A DNA stretch of 64,000 nt, from contig CANLOU010000002.1 of the NCBI GenBank assembly GCA_947492995.1, positions 620,001 through 684,000 on the forward strand, read 5' to 3'. Position 1 is the stretch's first letter; every line of letters begins with the position of its first letter. Position numbers and translations under genes: made by a program. Of this stretch, positions 55,033 to 63,923 are shown in pieces. The notes below the pieces were generated by a model, which saw nothing but the letters and a program-made list of their open reading frames with translations, was not told where the DNA came from and did not search any database. The stretch comes from an uncultured Litoreibacter sp. (GTDB lineage: Bacteria; Pseudomonadota; Alphaproteobacteria; Rhodobacterales; Rhodobacteraceae).

Positions 55033-55605
55033 ATGGGCAGGCTTGGGGATGTCGATCATTTCGACACAACTAGGATGACAGAGACACTTGAAGCGACGGA
55101 CACAGCAATGGTCGTGTCCGGTCACGTAAAATGGTTTGATGCCGCAAAAGGCTTTGGCTTTGTTGTGGCTGACGCGGGCGGTCCCGACATACTTTTGCAC
55201 GCGAATGTCTTGCGCAACTTTGGGCAAGGTTCGATCGCGGATGCATCGCTGGTTGAACTGCAGGTTCAGCGCACCGAGCGTGGGTTGCAGGCCGTCGAAG
55301 TGATCGCCGTCACGCCGCCAGAGGGCGATGAGCAGATGGAAGGTTTTACGCTGGGCGTCGACGACCTGTCGGATGCCGCGCTGACGCCGTCGCGCGTCAA
55401 ATGGTTCGACAAGGCCAAGGGATTTGGCTTTGCCAACGCATATGGCGACGCTCAAGACATTTTCCTTCATATCGAAGTGCTGCGCAAATGCGGATTGGCT
55501 GATTTGGAAGCGGGCGAGGCGGTTTGCCTGCGCATCGTAGAAGGGGATCGCGGTCAGATGGCGGCCGAGGTACACTCTTGGGATTATGCGCTTAGCAACG
55601 ACTAA
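55033..55605 (+). CDS. Protein with two cold-shock domains
   Basis: A 190-residue RNA-binding protein with two cold-shock domains joined by an acidic linker. The first, with VKWFDAAKGFGFVVAD (residues 31-46) lies at 28-95, and the second, VKWFDKAKGFGFAN (about 121-134), at 118-185. Both have the RNP1-type KGFGF motif, but the second RNP motif is changed (ILLHANVL and IFLHIEVL), as in other alphaproteobacterial double-CSD proteins. The end overlaps the DUF192 gene by 20 bases. Confidence 0.9.
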   Translation: MGRLGDVDHFDTTRMTETLEATDTAMVVSGHVKWFDAAKGFGFVVADAGGPDILLHANVLRNFGQGSIADASLVELQVQRTERGLQAVEVIAVTPPEGDEQMEGFTLGVDDLSDAALTPSRVKWFDKAKGFGFANAYGDAQDIFLHIEVLRKCGLADLEAGEAVCLRIVEGDRGQMAAEVHSWDYALSND

Positions 55606-56077
55606 ATCGATTCTCTTGGGAGCAACGCTGTGGGCGTCCGCTGCTGCGGGCGCTTTTTCCATGTGTGCCCCGTCGCAAGTCGATCTGCGCGGCGATTGGG
55701 GCAACGCCCGGTTCGCCGTTGAAATCGCCGATGACGGTGCTGAACGCGCCCGCGGCCTGATGTTTCGCGAAAGCATGCCGACGATGTCGGGGATGCTGTT
55801 CATCTACGAGCGACCGCAGCCGCTGGCCTTTTGGATGCGCAACACGCTGATCCCGCTCGACATGCTGTTTGTCGACGACACCGGCACTGTTGTGAAAATT
55901 CACAAGAATGCGGTTCCGCTGGACGAGACGTCATTGTCTGGCGGGCCGGACCCTCTTTTGGCTGTTCTTGAGGTCAACGGGGGCATGACAACGAGGTTGG
56001 GGATCACCGAGGGCAGCCAGCTGCGCCACCCATTCATGCCACAAGATGTGGCCGCGTGGCCTTGCGTAGCGCAATAG
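55586..56077 (+). CDS. DUF192 family secreted protein
   Basis: A 163-residue protein with a signal peptide (residues 1-24, LLGATLWASAAAGAFS), then a DUF192 domain: FAVEIADDGAERARGLMFRE, GMLFIYERPQPLAFWMRNTL and PLDMLFVDDTG. The fold is a small beta-barrel found in many bacteria; the function is unknown. It overlaps the cold-shock gene and is likely on the same transcript. Confidence 0.88.
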   Translation: MRLATTKSILLGATLWASAAAGAFSMCAPSQVDLRGDWGNARFAVEIADDGAERARGLMFRESMPTMSGMLFIYERPQPLAFWMRNTLIPLDMLFVDDTGTVVKIHKNAVPLDETSLSGGPDPLLAVLEVNGGMTTRLGITEGSQLRHPFMPQDVAAWPCVAQ

Positions 56078-56155
56078 GCGAAAACTACACGTCATCCCGT
56101 GAATTTAGGCTTTTCAAAGCCAGCAGTTGCGGTTAGGTACGCCTTCACAGATGGA

Positions 56156-56232
56156 CGGGGCGTGGCGCAGCCTGGTAGCGCACCTGTTTTGGGTACAGGG
56201 GGTCGGAAGTTCGAATCTTCTCGCCCCGACCA
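56156..56232 (+). tRNA. tRNA-Pro (anticodon TGG)
   Basis: A full cloverleaf: acceptor CGGGGCG with CGCCCCG, anticodon stem CCTGT/ACAGG around the loop TTTGGGT (anticodon TGG, reading Pro codons), T arm GGAAG-TTCGAAT-CTTCT, discriminator A and an encoded CCA end (56230-56232). Confidence 0.95.
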
Positions 56233-56456
56233 TCTGTAAATTTCTTCCCATAGAATGATGACGGACGCGCGGCGGGTTGGCCGCTTGGCTTCAGCAGCGC
56301 AGATGAAACTGTTTGCGCCATGAGTTCCGAGCTTGTTGTCGGAGTTGAACCGCGAAAGTCACGGTGCTGTCTCTGGCATTGTTCAGCTGCGTCTGAACCG
56401 GGATCAGGGACCTATGTGGGTCGGCCAATGGTTCGCATGATCTGATTCTTGCCAAA

Positions 56457-56470
56457 ACACTATATCTAGT
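56457..56470. promoter_or_regulatory. NrdR-like box 1
   Basis: ACACTATATCTAGT matches the NrdR-box form (ACAC-wATATmTw-GT) except at the last bases. NrdR represses ribonucleotide reductase genes. Confidence 0.5.
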
Positions 56471-56556
56471 TCTATTGGCGCCGCCGTTTCTAAACTGAGT
56501 GGTTTGAAACGCGCCTGACACGCATATGTCTGCACCAAAATGGTAACGGAAATGTA

Positions 56557-56576
56557 ACACCGTCTATATCTGGTGT
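56557..56576. promoter_or_regulatory. NrdR-like box 2
   Basis: An ACACC-N10-GGTGT inverted repeat with TATAT in the centre. Its centre is 103 bases from that of box 1. The arms are spaced four bases wider than in a standard NrdR box, so this is less certain. Confidence 0.4.
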
Positions 56577-57048
56577 CTTTTTCTTTCAGCCCCACTAGGG
56601 AGCGGAAAAACCTGTGAACGAATCTGTGGACTGTTCATGCGGTTTTGGAGGTGCGACAGGTAAGTGGGCCTGTTTTCGTTGTTTTTTTCCACAGGCCGCG
56701 ATTGCCCAGCGGGCAGGGTGCGTTGTGGGTAGAGTTGCGGGCGTCGGGCTTGCCCGAAGGTCAACATAAAAAACCGGCTCACCATGGTAAAAATTCCGTT
56801 GACGGTATGGGGTCTTATCCTTCAGGTTGTGCGGGCTGACATAGCGGCCACCATATGTAGTGCTTACCGGTGGCGACAGGGACGGGACAAAAAACCTAAA
56901 CATATGAGCGTCGGGACAGACGCCATGCCTGCATTCACCATGCAGGCCGCAGGTATCCTTATCCCTAACGATTGCGCGGCCCGCGTTGAGGCAGGCCATT
57001 GAATTTAAGACACGGGCGGTACGCCACGCAGGTAGGGAACAGAGACTA

Positions 57049-60000
57049 ATGAAAATTGACCGTAAGCTGACGCAGGCAGGCAAAGACGCATATGCGGCGC
57101 TGGAATTCACGACGACCGCGTCGGAAATCCGCAACCCTGACGGCACCATCGTCTTCAAACTGGACGACGTTGAAGTGCCTAGCACGTGGAGCCAAGTTGC
57201 CTCTGACGTGATTGCGCAAAAGTATTTCCGCAAAGCTGGCGTTCCCGCACGGTTGAAAAAAGCGAAAGAAAAGGGCGTGCCGGCGTTCCTCCAACGCTCG
57301 ATTCCAGACGAATCCGCATTGAAGAAATTGCCCGAAGATCAGCGCTTTGGCGGTGAAACTTCAGCCAAGCAGGTCTTTGACCGCTTGGCCGGCGCGTGGT
57401 GCTACTGGGGCTGGAAAGGTGGCTACTTCACCACCGAGGCCGACGCTCAAGCCTATTATGACGAAATGCGCGTGATGCTGGCCAAGCAGATGGCCGCTCC
57501 GAATTCCCCACAATGGTTTAACACCGGCCTTCACTGGGCGTATGGCATCGACGGTCCAGCCCAAGGCCACCACTATGTCGATCACGAGACTGGCGTTCTG
57601 ACCAAGTCGAAGTCCTCCTACGAGCACCCGCAGCCGCATGCGTGCTTTATCCAGTCGGTCAGCGATGATCTGGTGAATGACGGCGGCATCATGGATCTGT
57701 GGGTCCGTGAAGCGCGTCTGTTCAAATATGGCTCCGGCACCGGCACTAACTTCTCGTCGCTGCGGGCCGCGAATGAGCCTTTGTCAGGTGGCGGTAAGTC
57801 GTCTGGCCTCATGGGCTTCCTGAAAATTGGTGACCGCGCTGCTGGCGCCATCAAGTCGGGCGGCACAACGCGCCGCGCCGCGAAGATGGTGATCGTGGAT
57901 GCGGACCACCCCGATATCGAAGAGTTCATCGACTGGAAGGTGCTGGAAGAGCAGAAGGTGGCGTCCATCGTTGCGGGCTCCAAGATGCACGAGCAGAAGC
58001 TGAACGAAATCTTCAAGGCGATCAAAGCCTGGGACGGTAAGCTGGAAGACGCGGTTGACCCCAAAGTCAACGACACGCTGAAGGGTGCCATTCGCGAGGC
58101 CAAAAAAGTCGCTATCCCAGAGACTTACGTCAAGCGCGTGCTGGATTATGCAAAGCAGGGCTACACCTCGATTGAGTTCCCGACTTACGACACGGATTGG
58201 GACAGCGAAGCTTATAACTCGGTCTCTGGTCAAAACTCGAACAACTCGATCCGCGTCACAGACGCTTTCCTGAAAGCTGTCGAGAATGATGGCGACTGGG
58301 AGCTGATTTCGCGCACCACCGGAACCGCAACCAAGACCATCAAAGCCCGCGACCTGTGGGAAAAAGTGGGCCATGCCGCGTGGGCCTGTGCCGATCCGGG
58401 CATCCAGTACCACGACACCGTCAATGACTGGCACACATGCCCCGAAGACGGCGCGATCCGTGGGTCTAACCCATGCTCGGAATACATGTTCCTCGACGAT
58501 ACAGCTTGTAACCTGGCCTCGATGAACCTGCTGACCTTTTACACAGACGGCAAGTTCGACGCTGAGCTGTACATGCACGCCACGCGCCTTTGGACCGTGA
58601 CGCTGGAAATTTCTGTCATGATGGCGCAGTTTCCGTCGCCAGCGATTGCGCAACGGTCTTACGACTTCCGCACTTTGGGTCTGGGCTACGCCAACATTGG
58701 CGGGCTGCTGATGAATATGGGCTATGGCTATGACAGCGCCGAAGGCCGCGCCATGTGCGGGTCACTGACCGCGCTGATGACCGGCGTGTCTTACGCCACA
58801 TCCGCCGAAATCTCGAAAGAGCTGGGCCCATTCCCGGGCTACGAGAAGAACGCCGACCACATGTTGCGCGTCATTCGCAACCACCGCAACGCAGCGCACG
58901 GTAACGATGACGGCTATGAAAAGCTGGCAACCAACCCGCTGGCGCTGGATCATGCATCCTGTCCCGACCAGGATCTGGTCAAGCTGTCCATGGCGGCCTG
59001 GGACGAAGCATTGGAGCTGGGCGAGAAGCACGGCTACCGCAACGCACAAGTGTCCGTCATTGCACCAACCGGCACCATCGGTCTGGTCATGGATTGCGAC
59101 ACAACAGGGATCGAGCCTGACTTTGCTTTGGTCAAGTTCAAGAAGCTGGCAGGGGGCGGTTATTTCAAGATCATCAACCGCTCCGTCCCGGCGGCGCTGG
59201 AGACTTTGGGCTACACATCCTCCCAGGTGGAAGAAATCGTCTCCTACGCTGTCGGCCATGCGACGTTGGGCAACGCGCCGGGGATCAACCACACATCCCT
59301 CATTGGGCACGGGTTCGGCGAGGCTGAGTTGGCGAAAATCGAAGCGGCGCTGCCGTCCGCCTTCGACATTCGCTTTGTCTTCAACCAATGGACCTTGGGC
59401 GAAGAGTTCTGCACCGGAACTTTGGGCATCCCAGCTGAAAAGTTGAACGACCCGGGCTTCGACATGCTGACGCATCTGGGGTTCAGCAAAGAGCAGATCA
59501 CATTTGCCAATGACCATGTCTGCGGGACCATGACGCTGGAAGGCGCACCGCATCTGGAAGAAAAGCATTACTCTGTCTTTGACTGCGCCAACCCATGCGG
59601 CAAGATCGGCAAACGCTACCTGAGCGTCGACAGCCACATCTATATGATGGCTGCTGCGCAATCCTTCATCTCCGGCGCGATCTCCAAGACGATCAACATG
59701 CCAAACGATGCGACCATCGAGGACTGCCAGAAGGCGTATGAGTTGAGCTGGTCGCTCGGTGTGAAGGCGAATGCCTTGTACCGTGATGGATCGAAGCTGT
59801 CGCAGCCACTAGCCGCCGCCTTGGTTGAGGATGATGACGACGCGGCTGAAGTGCTGGAAAGCGGATCACCCATGGCGAAGGCCGAAGTTCTGGCTGAGAA
59901 GATCATCGAGAAGGTTGTGATCCGCGAAGTCGAGAAGGCGCAGGCCCGCACACGGATGCCGCATCGCCGGAAGGGCTACACACAGAAAGCCAATGTGGGC

Positions 60001-60744
60001 GGGCATAAAGTGTACCTGCGCACCGGCGAGTACGAAGATGGCCAGCTGGGCGAGATCTTCATCGACATGCACAAGGAAGGCGCGGGCTTCCGCGCGATGA
60101 TGAACAACTTCGCAATCGCGGTATCGGTTGGTCTGCAATATGGTGTGCCGTTGGAGGAGTTCGTGGACGCCTTCACATTCACCAAGTTTGAGCCTGCGGG
60201 CATGGTTCAGGGCAACGACTCGATCAAGAACGCGACCTCCGTACTGGATTACATCTTCCGCGAGCTTGCTGTCAGCTATCTGGACCGCACCGATTTGGCG
60301 CATGTCAAACCAACTGGTGAGACATTCGACGATCTGGGCCGTGGCGAAGACGAGGGCAAGGTCAACATTGCTGAGCTTGGTGAGACCGCGGCCTCCAAGT
60401 CCTTGGAAGTGCTCAAGCAGATCAGCTCGACTGGTTATCTGCGCAAGCGCGTGCCATCCGAGCTACGTGTTTTGCAGGGCGGCATGGGCGCGACGGCGCT
60501 GGACACATCGACGGATCCGGTAGCGGCATTGCAGACCTTGGTCCCAGAAGTCAGTACCACGGCGCCTTTGCAAACCAGCTCTGCTGCGGTGACCTCTGGT
60601 GCGGTGTCGATGTCGGCGCGCGATAAGGCGAAGATGCAAGGCTATGAAGGCGAAGCCTGTGGCGAATGCGGCAACTACACGCTGGTGCGCAATGGCACCT
60701 GTATGAAGTGCAACACCTGTGGTGGAACGTCGGGATGTAGCTAA
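57049..60744 (+). CDS. nrdJ: Vitamin B12-dependent ribonucleoside-diphosphate reductase (class II)
   Basis: Makes deoxyribonucleotides with adenosylcobalamin as radical source, with or without oxygen. The 1231-residue protein is of the long alphaproteobacterial type. Visible parts are [29 protein letters not shown], the [20 protein letters not shown] active-site stretch, [20 protein letters not shown] and a Cys-rich C-terminus ([19 protein letters not shown]) that re-reduces the active site or binds zinc. The ATG at 57049 is chosen; an in-frame ATG at 56986 lies inside the leader. A double palindrome follows the stop. Confidence 0.96.
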   Translation: MKIDRKLTQAGKDAYAALEFTTTASEIRNPDGTIVFKLDDVEVPSTWSQVASDVIAQKYFRKAGVPARLKKAKEKGVPAFLQRSIPDESALKKLPEDQRFGGETSAKQVFDRLAGAWCYWGWKGGYFTTEADAQAYYDEMRVMLAKQMAAPNSPQWFNTGLHWAYGIDGPAQGHHYVDHETGVLTKSKSSYEHPQPHACFIQSVSDDLVNDGGIMDLWVREARLFKYGSGTGTNFSSLRAANEPLSGGGKSSGLMGFLKIGDRAAGAIKSGGTTRRAAKMVIVDADHPDIEEFIDWKVLEEQKVASIVAGSKMHEQKLNEIFKAIKAWDGKLEDAVDPKVNDTLKGAIREAKKVAIPETYVKRVLDYAKQGYTSIEFPTYDTDWDSEAYNSVSGQNSNNSIRVTDAFLKAVENDGDWELISRTTGTATKTIKARDLWEKVGHAAWACADPGIQYHDTVNDWHTCPEDGAIRGSNPCSEYMFLDDTACNLASMNLLTFYTDGKFDAELYMHATRLWTVTLEISVMMAQFPSPAIAQRSYDFRTLGLGYANIGGLLMNMGYGYDSAEGRAMCGSLTALMTGVSYATSAEISKELGPFPGYEKNADHMLRVIRNHRNAAHGNDDGYEKLATNPLALDHASCPDQDLVKLSMAAWDEALELGEKHGYRNAQVSVIAPTGTIGLVMDCDTTGIEPDFALVKFKKLAGGGYFKIINRSVPAALETLGYTSSQVEEIVSYAVGHATLGNAPGINHTSLIGHGFGEAELAKIEAALPSAFDIRFVFNQWTLGEEFCTGTLGIPAEKLNDPGFDMLTHLGFSKEQITFANDHVCGTMTLEGAPHLEEKHYSVFDCANPCGKIGKRYLSVDSHIYMMAAAQSFISGAISKTINMPNDATIEDCQKAYELSWSLGVKANALYRDGSKLSQPLAAALVEDDDDAAEVLESGSPMAKAEVLAEKIIEKVVIREVEKAQARTRMPHRRKGYTQKANVGGHKVYLRTGEYEDGQLGEIFIDMHKEGAGFRAMMNNFAIAVSVGLQYGVPLEEFVDAFTFTKFEPAGMVQGNDSIKNATSVLDYIFRELAVSYLDRTDLAHVKPTGETFDDLGRGEDEGKVNIAELGETAASKSLEVLKQISSTGYLRKRVPSELRVLQGGMGATALDTSTDPVAALQTLVPEVSTTAPLQTSSAAVTSGAVSMSARDKAKMQGYEGEACGECGNYTLVRNGTCMKCNTCGGTSGCS

Positions 60745-60748
60745 GTCG

Positions 60749-60802
60749 TAAAACTCTTCGATCGAAGAGTTTTATGCGAAGAATTTTCGATCGAAAATTC
60801 TT
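60749..60802. repeat. Double palindromic repeat, copy 2
   Basis: Palindrome 60749-60774 (26 bases, perfect, TAAAACTCTTCGATCG start) and palindrome 60779-60802 (24 bases, perfect, AAGAATTTTCGATCG start). The second shares its full 24-base core with copy 1 at 47106-47129. It starts five bases after the nrdJ stop. Confidence 0.85.
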
Positions 60803-60908
60803 GCAACGAGATACAGGGGCGGGTGAGCCCGCCCTTGGACGAGGATCAGGCCGCAGGCAATTAAGATACCGGGCGGTACTAACGATGAGCTTGATCCGCG
60901 AAACTTAC

Positions 60909-60937
60909 GGGGCACCTTAGGGTGCCCCTTTTTCTTT
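60909..60937 (+). terminator. Strong intrinsic terminator after nrdJ
   Basis: GGGGCACC (60909-60916), TTAG, GGTGCCCC (60921-60928), then TTTTTCTTT. Between the repeat and this terminator lie a GGGCGGG/CCCGCCC hairpin (near 60816-60834) and a GGATCA...TGATCC outer stem (60843-60848 and 60892-60897), so the nrdJ 3' end, or a short RNA of its own, is strongly folded. Confidence 0.8.
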
Positions 60938-61043
60938 GTCCTTTAGCATGATTTTTTTTCCCCCCAATTTTCTTTGAAAAGTTGGGGAAAGGTTCTCAAA
61001 TCATCGTTTGCCTCCGGCGCGCGTACTTTTGGACCAGTGATAG

Positions 61044-61262
61044 CTAAGTGTCTCGTTTCATTGCGACAAGGCCAGACTTAAGCTCAACCGCCCGAGGGTC
61101 ACCGGCTTCCAGTGCGAAGATATAGGCGTGAGTGAGGTAGAAGCCTTTGGCCTCGTCAGTGAGTGCGGTTTTTGAGGCCTCGATATAGAGCGTGATGAGG
61201 GCCGGACAGTCCTTTGCGGCATGAGCCGCCAGGAGCTTTGCATCCAGATCATTCAGCGGCAT
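61044..61262 (-). CDS. Small protein coupled to the Rieske oxygenase, unknown function
   Basis: A 72-residue, mostly helical protein (MPLNDLDAKLLAAHAAKDCP start; YLTHAYIFALEAGDPRAVEL in the second half). It starts inside the end of the oxygenase gene (14-base overlap), so the two are translated together. The length and helix pattern resemble tetratricopeptide-like fragments, but no family is assigned. An alternative start at 61400 is fully inside the oxygenase gene and unsupported. Confidence 0.65.
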   Translation of the reverse strand: MPLNDLDAKLLAAHAAKDCPALITLYIEASKTALTDEAKGFYLTHAYIFALEAGDPRAVELKSGLVAMKRDT

Positions 61263-62403
61263 GGGCCAGTTTCTGGCGATGCTCGCTGATGCGGTTGGCC
61301 ACCCATGTGTGGAAGCAATGTGTTGGGCCATCCATGGCTGGCGAAAAGCGGCCGCCGTCAAATCCGGGGCCGTAACGGCCTTTTTGCATGCCTTCGACAA
61401 CGAAGATGTCTTCTTCGAACACCTCCTTCCACATTGCCGTGTTTTTCTGGCGCATAGCGTCGTCGACCCTGGGGGCGGCGTAATAGAGGTGAATGTGCTC
61501 CGTCGTTTGGTTCACCGCTTTCGGCTCCAACACGATGGCAAAGGCGTGATCGCGTTGAGCGCCCAGCAGCACGTTGGGGTAAAGGGTGATATATTCCGCG
61601 CCTTCGTCCCATTTACCGCTGAGACCTGCGAAATCGGGGAAGCGTTTGCCGCCTTCACCCTCGAACTGGCGGTAGACCAATGTGCCTTGCCCGGAATATC
61701 GGTCGGGCTCTTCGATATTGTAGTGGTCTTCGAGGCGGGAATAGCTGTTCAGCCCAGGGTGGATCCAAGGAAGATGGTAGCTTTCGCAGTAGTTTTCGAC
61801 GGCCAGCTTGTAGTTGGTGGCGACGTTCAGCTTGAACTGACTGTCTGCGCCGCCGTGATATAGCGGCTGGTCGAATTCGGCCCAGCGGGCGATGAGGTCG
61901 GCATGCATGTCCTCGAACGGCGCGGCTTGTCCGTCTACGTTGATGAAGACCACGTCGCGCCAGAGATAGGACCGGATTTCGATGAGGCCCAGCGTGTCGC
62001 GGTCGATTGCTTCATGGCTGTTCTGACCGGGGCCACCGACATGGGGCGTGGCGACCAGCTTGCCTTTGGTGGAGTAGCACCAGGAATGATAGGGGCAGCG
62101 GATGGCGCCTTCGATCTTGCGTGGCTCGGACACGAGGATCATGCCGCGATGACGGCAAGTATTCTGAAAGACGCGGACTATGCCATCCTTGTCGCGGATC
62201 AACAGCAGCGGCAGACCAAGGAATTCGATGGGTTTCGCGTCGCCATTCGCTGGAACGTCGGCGCCAACGGCAAGGCCTGCCCAGGTGGCGTGAAGCACCG
62301 CGTCGCGTTCCTCTGCAAAGACGGTCTCATCAATGTAATGCGCGTTTGGCAGGCCGTTTGCGACCGCCACAGGGCGTTGAGCGCGGGAGAGGTCAGTGGT
62401 CAT
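61249..62403 (-). CDS. Rieske-type aromatic-ring or quaternary-amine oxygenase, alpha subunit
   Basis: A 384-residue oxygenase. The Rieske [2Fe-2S] ligands are in CRHRG (near residue 82) and CPYHSW (near residue 102), and the mononuclear iron site is in ENYCESYHLPWIHPGL (about 202-217), with His-x4-His plus a later Asp. This domain layout covers ring-hydroxylating dioxygenases and the glycine betaine/carnitine monooxygenases (GbcA/CntA), which the NYCESYHLPWIHP block resembles. No reductase gene is next to it. The ATG at 62403 follows CGGAG. A palindromic operator candidate lies upstream. Confidence 0.88.
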   Translation of the reverse strand: MTTDLSRAQRPVAVANGLPNAHYIDETVFAEERDAVLHATWAGLAVGADVPANGDAKPIEFLGLPLLLIRDKDGIVRVFQNTCRHRGMILVSEPRKIEGAIRCPYHSWCYSTKGKLVATPHVGGPGQNSHEAIDRDTLGLIEIRSYLWRDVVFINVDGQAAPFEDMHADLIARWAEFDQPLYHGGADSQFKLNVATNYKLAVENYCESYHLPWIHPGLNSYSRLEDHYNIEEPDRYSGQGTLVYRQFEGEGGKRFPDFAGLSGKWDEGAEYITLYPNVLLGAQRDHAFAIVLEPKAVNQTTEHIHLYYAAPRVDDAMRQKNTAMWKEVFEEDIFVVEGMQKGRYGPGFDGGRFSPAMDGPTHCFHTWVANRISEHRQKLAHAAE

Positions 62404-62779
62404 GGGCAAGCTCCGAGATCGCGGCGACTGATTAATCATGTCACGATTCGACGGTTCTTGAGTTGTCGCACCGCGACAAAGGTTTTCTCACTGCGACTCG
62501 ATTTACAATGAATTGCGCGGGATTGGAGATGCAGGAAAACCGCCGATTGCCCCATTTTTTATGGGTCAAACTCTGCCGACGGGGAAAAACCTCACGCAAT
62601 CGAGGTGGTTTGGGCGGCTCGGCGCTTGGATGGAATTGCCGAATTGGCGACGGATTGCGGGTTTTTGGAATAGCCGTCGAAAGACGCTGACAGGGGCAGG
62701 GTGGGCTCACATGTTGTGCCTCGAAGTCACCAACGAAGGTGGCCTCGTGACCCTAAACAACCACACTAGGAGACCTAAG
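62404..62779. other. 376-base divergent control region
   Basis: Between the Rieske oxygenase (minus) and the EF-hand gene (plus). The only clear element is the dyad at 62463-62479; a long plus-strand frame through it lacks a ribosome binding site and is considered spurious. Confidence 0.6.
62463..62479. promoter_or_regulatory. Operator-like dyad upstream of the Rieske oxygenase
   Basis: TTGTCGC-ACC-GCGACAA, a perfect 7-bp inverted repeat with a three-base centre, about 60 bases before the oxygenase start. A further GCGAC half-site follows at 62493-62497. The cognate regulator is not in the window. Confidence 0.55.
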
Positions 62780-63016
62780 ATGAAAAAGGTTCTGATCACG
62801 ACAACTGCTGTTTTTGCTCTGTCCGGCGCCGTGTTCGCGGCTGTGGCCGATGTTGACACCGATGGCGACGGCGTCGCGTCCTTTACCGAACTGTTGGCTG
62901 TCTACCCAACCCTGACCGAAGAAGGTTTCAGCGCAATTGACGCAAATGGCGACGGCGTTGTGGATGAAGCCGAGATGACCGCCGCGGTCGAAGGTGGCCT
63001 GATCCCCGAGACCTAA
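62780..63016 (+). CDS. Small secreted EF-hand protein
   Basis: A 78-residue protein with a signal peptide (MKKVLITTTAVFALSGAVFA, cleavage near residue 20-21) and two EF-hand loops: DVDTDGDGVASFTE (about 24-37) and DANGDGVVDEAE (about 54-65), each with the Asp-x-Asp/Asn-x-Asp-Gly pattern. It would bind calcium in the periplasm or outside. AGGAGACC lies before the ATG at 62780; the frame is open much further upstream but without support. Role unknown. Confidence 0.85.
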   Translation: MKKVLITTTAVFALSGAVFAAVADVDTDGDGVASFTELLAVYPTLTEEGFSAIDANGDGVVDEAEMTAAVEGGLIPET

Positions 63017-63281
63017 ACCTTTCCCAAATGGCTGACGTCTTCCCAAGAGATTTCAGCCCAAGGGCGCGCCAAGGGTCTTCTATGATCTGCCTCGGGAAAG
63101 GTCTGAGGCGCGCCTGACGACGGCAAACCCCTTTTGCTGTCGGGCAGCACCGTTGGACCGTCCGACCTCCCCGGATGTGTCCGCCCCCTTTTGGCTTTCG
63201 GGCCAGACAGGATGGGTTCGGGTACAAGGACGCGTCCTTCGAGGCCAGAGCCGGGGCAACCCTGCTCTGGTCGCTGTCTGT

Positions 63282-63845
63282 TTACGTGGTGCCGCGCGCC
63301 AAGGCGGCCACGCCGGTCCGCGCAACCTCGACCAACCCAAGCGGGTGCATCAGGTCGGCAAAAGCATCAATTTTCTCGGATGTGCCGGTCATCTCGAAGA
63401 TGAAGCTTTCTAAGGTGCTGTCGACCACGTTGGCGCGAAAAATTTCAGCCAAGCGCAGCATTTCGATCCGTTTGTCACCGGAGCCAGCCACCTTGAACAG
63501 CGCGAGTTCCCGTTCGACGCTTGGGCCTTCCTCAGTCAGATCATGCACGTCATGCACCGGCACCATACGGCCAAGCTGCGCCTTGATCTGCTGAATGACC
63601 TCGGGTGTGCCCGTGGTCACAACGGTGATCCGGGACCGGTGCCCTTCATGGTCGATCTCGGCCACGGTCAAGCTGTCGATATTGTAGCCACGGCCCGAAA
63701 ACAGGCCGATGACCCGCGCCAGAACACCCGCCTCGTTGGTCACGATCACCGCCAGCGTATGGGTTTCGATCACATCGGCATTGGGGTCCTTCAAATCGTA
63801 AGCCGACTTGCGGGAGGTGCCTTGTTTAATGTTCAGCGGGGACAT
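63282..63845 (-). CDS. ilvH: Acetolactate synthase small (regulatory) subunit
   Basis: Activates the catalytic subunit IlvB/IlvI and carries valine feedback inhibition. The 187-residue protein has an N-terminal ACT domain with ETHTLAVIVTNEAGVLARV and GLFSGRGYNIDSLTVA, and the C-terminal regulatory half (RANVVDSTLESFIFEMTG). The large subunit gene is expected upstream of it, beyond the window end, but a further frame lies in between. Confidence 0.95.
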   Translation of the reverse strand: MSPLNIKQGTSRKSAYDLKDPNADVIETHTLAVIVTNEAGVLARVIGLFSGRGYNIDSLTVAEIDHEGHRSRITVVTTGTPEVIQQIKAQLGRMVPVHDVHDLTEEGPSVERELALFKVAGSGDKRIEMLRLAEIFRANVVDSTLESFIFEMTGTSEKIDAFADLMHPLGLVEVARTGVAALARGTT

Positions 63846-63923
63846 GATTACCGTCTTTCAGTTGTTCGTTGTTTGCTCTTAAAGGCGCGATGTTGCGTCA
63901 TAAAATCCTGTACCATCGACGTA

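Larger units (their letters stand above)
56233..57048. other. 816-base leader and control region of nrdJ
   Basis: No protein gene is supported here. It holds two NrdR-like boxes, inverted TGTGGA/TCCACA elements near 56625 and 56687 that resemble DnaA boxes, a 32-codon frame (56904-57002) and two hairpins just before nrdJ (GCGTC/GACGC at 56908-56923; GCCTGCAT/ATGCAGGC at 56927-56947). No B12 box of a cobalamin riboswitch was seen. Confidence 0.6.

Noticed and set aside
56580-57048. Cobalamin riboswitch before nrdJ
   Set aside because: Expected for a class II reductase, but no B12-box-like sequence was found on the plus strand.
56595-57233. Minus-strand frame of 212 codons across the nrdJ leader
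   Set aside because: Overlaps the coding start of nrdJ and has no coherent domain; the region is better read as a leader.
60960-60990. CCCCAATTTTC/GAAAAGTTGGGG hairpin as terminator of the Rieske operon
   Set aside because: The stem has a bulge and is not followed by a T-run on the minus strand.
63080-63340. Minus-strand frame of 86 codons after ilvH
   Set aside because: Arg/Pro-rich shadow composition and overlap with the ilvH end; no ribosome binding site.
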